Positions 58,779 to 64,000 of a stretch of 64,000 nucleotides of DNA are shown in pieces. Each line of letters opens with the position of its first letter. Position 1 is the stretch's first letter. The notes under the pieces are model-generated. The model was not told the DNA's origin. It worked only from the letters and a program-made list of their open reading frames with translations, and made no database searches. Source of the DNA: Acanthaster planci (Eukaryota; Echinodermata; Asteroidea; Valvatida; Acanthasteridae); the NCBI RefSeq assembly GCF_001949145.1, contig NW_019091468.1:328941-392940 (forward strand), written 5' to 3'. A program made the translations under genes and the position numbers.

Positions 58779-59074
58779 CTACAAGGAAATTGCCCACGCC
58801 ATCGCTTTAATACAGAGTGTGGCTAAAACTTCAAAAATGAATCAAAATGCATTCAGCGTCGAAGCATTTAGGTTACTGGAGTAAAACATGCCTTATAATC
58901 TGAGGATCTATCCATTTTCTTTCGCTGTTACATGTATCGGGACTGTGCAAAATATGAACTCCCCCCCTCGAAAGGGCAAGCCAGAAAGTGATGGCTAGAG
59001 GTCGGACGTTTTGTACATGCTAACGATAAAAAACCAAGGACAACCCCCGATATGACCCAAGAATGCGCATAGTT

Positions 59075-59295
59075 CCAGCAATGTGTCATCTTGCCTCTCT
59101 GTTCCACCTCTGCAGCCCGAGTTCGATTCCTGGTTCAGTCCACGTGTGGATTGGGTTTTCATTCCGTACCCGATTCCCTGGGTTTCAGCCAGAAATTTCT
59201 TCTCTGGGGTTTTCTTCCCACCTCTTAAACTGCAACTGCTTCTTACTGTCCCCCCCTCTATAGATGTGGGTCATTTGGCGGCTACCTGAGGCACC
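59075..59295 (+). mobile_element. Probable SINE in PPP1R2 intron 2
   Basis: A B-box-like GAGTTCGATTCCTGG at about 59118 is followed by CACGTGTGGATTGGGTTTTC and GGGTTTCAGCCAGAAATTTC, a layout typical of tRNA-derived SINE tails. The A box is unclear. Only one copy is in the window. Confidence 0.45.
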
Positions 59296-59441
59296 CTTGT
59301 ATACCATTTGCTCGACCATAATTTAATGGCTTCATTGTACTGCGCCTTTTTATACAACTCTGTGCGACGTTTGCACATTATAACTGAATAAATGACAGTG
59401 CCCCTTCTCCAACCAATCCCCCCCCAGAAAACAATGAATAC

Positions 59442-59639
59442 CTGTCAGCAAGTGTTCCGGAGTCCAGGACCTTATCGTCTTCAGTCTCGCTCTGAGGGTC
59501 AGCGTCAATGTCATCCTCGTCCGGATCTGTGTACTTGTTGTAGGGCGTGTCCGGCTCGTCCACTTTCATATGGCCGTAGTCCTTCCCCTCCGGGTGGAAG
59601 GTGGCCAATATGTTCATCTCGTCCCACTTGATGCCATCC
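59442..59639 (-). CDS. PPP1R2: PPP1R2 exon 2
   Basis: The acceptor is GTCTCACAG and the donor is GACAG|GTATTC. It encodes [40 protein letters not shown] and an acidic tail with DSGTLADR. The DTPY threonine corresponds to the GSK3 site in vertebrate inhibitor-2. The Lys-Ser-Gln-Lys-Trp motif of vertebrates is reduced to Gly-Ile-Lys-Trp. Confidence 0.96.
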
Positions 59640-61520
59640 CTGTGAGACAGAATTCAAAGGCAGAACTTAATGTTTTTCTGCTACCTGCCCACCCTGGTTT
59701 GATAAATCGGCAGAATCATAACAGAATGAGCATATAACTCAATGTGGTCAAAGCTGCCGAACGTTGCACCCCTCAAGAAGCAGTCATTGCCATGGGCGTG
59801 CAGACACCGCATGTTTATTGGGAATGGTCTGCTCGGCCGATGGGACGTGACATCGCCTCCAGGTATATGAACATACAGTTTGAATTGCCAAATGAAGGAG
59901 ATGGTGACTCTGAGCTCGGTTGCTGAAAGCATTTCCGATTTGAATGGGAAAGTTCTCTTTTCTTCCCATTTGTGCGTTAACCTTACCATCATCATTGGAA
60001 TCTTTGATTCCCACTGAATCCTACAGTGGGCATATTAGACAGTTTCAGGACAGTTTGGAAGTGAATCCAACATATTTTTGTGATTTTGATTTGGGGTAGA
60101 ACATTATCATAATCATATTAAATAATAAAACCTAGTAGTAGTACAAGCTATTTTGAGTGAAATCGAATAATTTTTTAAGTATTAGGGAATTACGGACATA
60201 CATGTAACTTACTTTTCCTTACAGTGGTTTATAACTTAGCCATCAGAAAGTGATAAAATGCCCAAAAAGTCAAAGTTAACAGTGGAAATAGTGTTGTGAA
60301 ATTACATGACATGTATTGGTTATTGACTATTAGTTAATGATAATTGGTTATCTTTAATATTACCTGTTAGCGCGCGCTGCGATGATCAGTGCGTTCACGC
60401 TACCTTTGGAACATCAAGGCCTGCACTGATAGTGCATTATACATCACTGCCACATCATGCGTGCAAGCCAGAATCTCATGTTAACAGTGCGAATATGCTT
60501 GGTCCCGCTAGCGCCCTCTTGTGGTGGATTGCGTTAAGTTGTTTTTGCCACGCTACGTGCCGTATTTGTCCTTTCTTATGTTTTTCCCTTTACATGTTAT
60601 GGTCGAATGGTCTTTACTTTGTTTTTAGTTAAAAACAAACCCAACATGTGTCAATAGTCATTCTAGATTAGACATAGTAAGTTTGTTTTGGCGTTGAGAG
60701 TTGTTAGTTCAAGTGCCTACTCGTAAATCTGTGTGATCGTCCTTTTACAATTACAATGCCTCTGCCTTCCGATGGACAAACCCACCACAATCAATTACTT
60801 AGAAAACACTTGTCTTAGAATTTTCCAGACTAGACTCATAGTCACAGGGTTTGTGCACAGCGTGTCAAGCGATGCCTGTAAATGGAACTCTTTCCATTTT
60901 TAATAGAAAGGAATGCCTACATCATGTACAAAGGGTACATGTACTTGGACTTTTTGTCCAACCATGTCTAAATGCTGAAACAAAAGGCAATTTGTCGAGT
61001 ACTAGATACTCAGATTTGTTGGACTAGCGCAATCATTTTAATGAATTAACCCCACCACTGCCCACCAGACCACATCAGTACATGATCAGTGATTGATCTG
61101 TTGATGATGTGTTACGTTCCAACTACAGCTTAATGGGACTGGTCCAACTACAGTTGATTCAAATTCAGAGTAGGCCTAGGTTGAGAAAGTAAATTCTAGT
61201 TAAAATTCTACAGAGAATATGTCACTAAGTGGACAGGTGGAGACTGGCCAGCAATAGTTGGTCCAGCCCAACTGCAGCACCAGTTCTTTCTTCTTTCCTT
61301 ACTGCAAAAAAACTCCATAAGCAGGATATACTGTTGAAGATAGTTGGGACAGACGCAGTAGGTAGGGCGTATGATGGTCATGCATGTTACAAATAATATG
61401 ATTATTGATGGCCATGACGATCAGATGATCAGACATTGTCAGATGATGCCCAACTTTTTTTTCCAATAATCTGATCCAACGGGAAACGTAAGCTCCAAAC
61501 ATAAAGTTTCCTAAACTTAC

Positions 61521-61603
61521 TCGGGCTTGTTAGCGGGATCTTCGTAATGTCCAGAGGCCTTCAAAATGCCCTTTTTAGGATTTTCTGACAGTTTCTCTGC
61601 CAT
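61521..61603 (-). CDS. PPP1R2: PPP1R2 exon 1 with start codon
   Basis: It starts MAEKLSENPKKGILKASGHY and continues EDPANKP before the donor CCCGA|GTAAGT (phase 2). The KKGILK motif is the conserved N-terminal PP1-binding element. The ATG is the only one near this position in frame. Confidence 0.94.
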
Positions 61604-63345
61604 GCTGCGCCCAAAGTCAACAAAATCAATGCAAATGTATACAAACACTCGGATTCCCAGCCCTACTACCACTATAAGATTGTACAAGAAGTCTGGGTTT
61701 TAGACGGTATACATGCGTGTGATGGCGCCCTCTAGTAAAGTCCATCCAACTTCTCCTCTCAAATTTGGGCTTCGTTTCATTCCCCGCACCAATTTACATC
61801 TTTGTTCTCTTTTTATCCCCTCAAAATTTACTCTTAATAAGACCTTATCTGAATATAACCTATTTATCAAACAAAAGAAGTATCTTTTTCTGATAAATTT
61901 TTAGCATTACAGGTCTAGAAGTGATTTCAATGTCGAAGCCGCCTCGTAAAGAACAATTCCGAGATTTGGAATCCTTCCCGTAAATCAGATAGTTAAAATA
62001 GACTTTTCTTCCAAAAATAGACTGTGCAGTTGATTTACCAAATTGATTGATAGCGAGCCTAATCAGCTAATACCTGAATACCAATTCTTACTTTCACTCT
62101 GTATGTTTTACAATAGCTTATCTCATATGTATATATCTTAATCGTCTAAAAATTATTTTAAAGCGGAAAGTGAACGCATCATCTTGCCCACGGGGGGTAA
62201 TTAAATAGGTATGAGGTCAAACTTTGCATAAAAGGTCAATGTACAGAAAGAAACATTGCGATTTTGGCAAATGACGACACGCACTCATTTTTCTGGTAAG
62301 TATAGCCCGAGAAGCTAATTTTAAAAAGAATCTGTCGATGTAAATGCACTGTCAATTGCTGGTACCATTTTATGTGGGGTTTTGGAACCATTTCCATTGA
62401 GCGGTATCGATTTATTTAGAGTGTGTTTTATTTGACCAATGTCGAACTCGTCTGCCGCGCCGCGCCGCGCCGCGCCTGTCCGTATCATCACCATGATCAT
62501 GATCACCCTGCTGGTATGGCTGGGGTAAATCGTTATCAGATAAATAAGCATATTTTTGCCGTATTTGCAAACACACTTTAAGCTTCTAGTGAATAAGATG
62601 GGGTTATCTCTTTACTTATGTTGAGCTCAATATTGTCTGACAATTCTTATTCCTCCATGGTCTGACACGGTGAATAATGATGTAGCCTAGGCCTACATGT
62701 ACATACATGATGAATGCCATTAATGTAGACCTGTCTGCCTGTGTCCTTCTGTGTCTTTTGTTTCATATCGTGCGTAATGTCCTTGCATCAATTGATTGAT
62801 TTCCAGTTTCCAGGAATTTGCAACAGTTTAACAGGTCTTGATGGATTTAAAAATTCAGTCTGATAAAACTGAGAACTTCCAATACATGGTCCAAATTTTG
62901 AAAATTTACCTGTATGACTTTGTAGATTTTGTAAAACAGTAAGATGCATGCCAAATTTAAATATCCAATGAGTGCTTACTTTCAACAAAAATATTGGGGG
63001 GGGGGTTGGTTAAGATTATTTCACACCTGCAAATTAGTGTTTGTTTTTCAATTTTTTATATACTGCTGTATACATGTATGTAAAAATGATCACCAAGAAG
63101 AATATTTTAGTTATGATATGGTGTTTAAGAGAAAATAATATAAGTTCTGTAAAGTATTGTTTAAGGATGCCAAAGAAAAGCATACATACATATTATATTC
63201 TTTCTACATTGCAGGATTTTTCAAAGTTTTGTGGTGCAGTGCAGTAGTTTTTTCTCGTCCAAAGAAAAGATTTGCTTTTCCTATTCCTACTTTTTCTTTA
63301 CTCTTTAATGAGGACTGAGGACAACTGAGCCTGCCTTGGAACAAG
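61604..63345. other. Divergent intergenic region, PPP1R2 and VCPIP1
   Basis: This 1.7-kb stretch separates two start codons on opposite strands and should contain both promoters and 5' UTRs. It includes a short GC-rich tandem array of CCGCG units (62454-62476). A TCTACATTGCAG acceptor at about 63214 suggests that the VCPIP1 start codon may lie in a second exon. A G run lies at 62997-63005. Confidence 0.6.
62454..62476. repeat. Short (CCGCG)n tandem repeat
   Basis: About four CCGCG units in an otherwise AT-rich stretch. It is the only strongly CpG-dense spot between the two divergent genes, so it may mark a promoter. Confidence 0.8.
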
Positions 63346-64000
63346 ATGCTTTCACGATCATCTTCCCAGATTGAGGATCGGTACCGCATGCTTAGCGGGT
63401 ATTGCCCTGACTCGCAATGCCAAACTAAGCTGTACTTCCCGTCCTTTGACTCCAGCATTGAGTGCACAGGCTGCGGGCAGCGGCACGAGCGCGGTACCCT
63501 GCACAACGTCCAGGAGGTCACCGACCCCGAGGTGGCTCTCCACAACATTGTGCGCAACCTGCTGGTGGGCAACGCTGCCCCTAAGCAGACAGCCGACTCG
63601 GTTAAGGTCCTGGGCCTGTCCAACTACCATTGCAAGCTGCTCAGCCCGCTGTTGACCCGATACGGCATGGACAAGCAAGGGCGCGCCCAGCCCCTGTCCG
63701 CCCTCAGCCAGGGCGCCGAGGTCTTTGACTGCAGTCTGCTGGGCGGCCGGGCCTTCCTGCTGCAGCCCGAGCATGTCGGGATCATGGGCTATGGCCGGGA
63801 CCAGACAGGCAGCGCCAAGTACCTGCGGGACACCCTTGAGTTCATCACCCAGCTCAACGGTAACCAGGAGGTCCTTATACCCATCCACGCGGATGGGGAT
63901 GGTCACTGCCTGGTGCACGGCATCTCCCGCGCGCTCGTCGGTCGAGAACTCTTCTGGCACGCCCTGCGCACCAACCTGAAATCACACTTCCTATCCCACA
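63346..64000 (+). CDS. VCPIP1: VCPIP1, deubiquitinating protein (5' part, runs off window)
   Basis: From the ATG at 63346 the frame stays open for 218 codons to the window end; an in-frame TGA at 63316 supports this start. It matches the N-terminus of VCPIP1 (VCIP135), an OTU-family deubiquitinase that works with VCP/p97 and p47 in Golgi reassembly after mitosis and is also reported in DNA repair. A zinc-ribbon-like set of cysteines (C20-x4-C25 and C40-x2-C43) is followed by VLGLSNYHCKLLSPLLTRYG and the start of the OTU domain, with DGDGHCLVHG giving the predicted catalytic Cys188, and RALVGRELFWHALR. The human protein is about 1,220 residues, so roughly 80% lies beyond the window. GC content jumps here. 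Confidence 0.95.
   Translation, partial: MLSRSSSQIEDRYRMLSGYCPDSQCQTKLYFPSFDSSIECTGCGQRHERGTLHNVQEVTDPEVALHNIVRNLLVGNAAPKQTADSVKVLGLSNYHCKLLSPLLTRYGMDKQGRAQPLSALSQGAEVFDCSLLGGRAFLLQPEHVGIMGYGRDQTGSAKYLRDTLEFITQLNGNQEVLIPIHADGDGHCLVHGISRALVGRELFWHALRTNLKSHFLSH

Larger units (their letters stand above)
56657..61603 (-). other. PPP1R2: Gene locus: protein phosphatase 1 inhibitor-2
   Basis: Four coding exons on the minus strand (61603-61521, 59639-59442, 58778-58675, 56880-56657) join in phases 2, 2, 1 into a complete 202-residue protein; human inhibitor-2 has 205. Inhibitor-2 binds the catalytic subunit of protein phosphatase 1 at several sites and inhibits it; GSK3 phosphorylation of a Thr-Pro site reactivates the complex. 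Seen here: the N-terminal KKGILK motif, [19 protein letters not shown], the GSK3-site region VDEPDTPY, an acidic middle (EEDESDEEDEDLMSPEA) and the PP1-contacting helix RKFELHRKQHYDEASKLKLA. In that helix the usual Lys-Leu-His-Tyr is Lys-Gln-His-Tyr. The C-terminal tail is Glu- and Gln-rich. The protein acts in cytosol and nucleus. It is divergent from VCPIP1. Confidence 0.95.

Noticed and set aside
63358-63979. Long frames of 200, 139, 94 and 84 codons at the right end
   Set aside because: They are shadows of the GC-rich VCPIP1 coding frame that starts at 63346 and leaves the window.
1-64000. CRISPR array or prokaryotic operon
   Set aside because: All tandem repeats lack regular unique spacers, and the genes contain spliceosomal introns.

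Overview
This is animal nuclear DNA. The genes have GT/AG introns of about 0.5 to 4 kb, and the intergenic DNA is full of short inverted-repeat transposons and tRNA-derived SINEs, with very dense ACATGTAC microsatellite blocks. Four genes are deeply conserved metazoan single-copy genes, and their proteins look close to but distinct from the vertebrate ones. The repeat style (ACATGTA tracts, small TIR/foldback elements, SINEs with a conserved central domain) fits a marine invertebrate deuterostome, perhaps an echinoderm or another ambulacrarian. That placement is inference; only a database search would settle the species. No bacterial, CRISPR or viral gene system is present. Two runs of N (17599-18272 and 30237-30395) are assembly gaps.

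Layout. (1) About 1-15 kb, accessory region: two tandem paralogues of a secreted F5/8 type C (discoidin) domain gene. Only the last exon of the first copy is in the window (263-409). The second copy is complete in four exons (8118-14537), with matching splice phases. (2) About 15-28 kb: no supported gene, but many transposable elements, minisatellites and ACATGTAC tracts. (3) 28.2-39.2 kb, plus strand: SPRYD3, eight coding exons, two SPRY domains. (4) 46.3-51.4 kb, minus strand: ribosomal protein L12 (uL11), four resolved coding exons; only the last codons are unresolved. (5) 56.7-61.6 kb, minus strand: protein phosphatase 1 inhibitor-2 (PPP1R2), four coding exons, complete. (6) 63.3 kb to the window end, plus strand: the 5' part of the VCPIP1 deubiquitinase (zinc-ribbon-like Cys cluster and the start of the OTU domain), head to head with PPP1R2 across 1.7 kb.

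The conserved genes are ordinary housekeeping neighbours: SPRYD3 and RPL12 are tail to tail, and PPP1R2 and VCPIP1 are divergent. They do not form one pathway. The most interesting biology is the discoidin pair. The last intron is almost identical between the copies, whereas the last exon has changed almost only at amino-acid-altering sites. This is what diversifying selection on a secreted recognition protein would look like, although the sample is small. A second theme is several families of non-autonomous inverted-repeat elements, each present more than once here, including a TTAA-flanked family of four copies, one of which carries an expanded internal 42-bp array.
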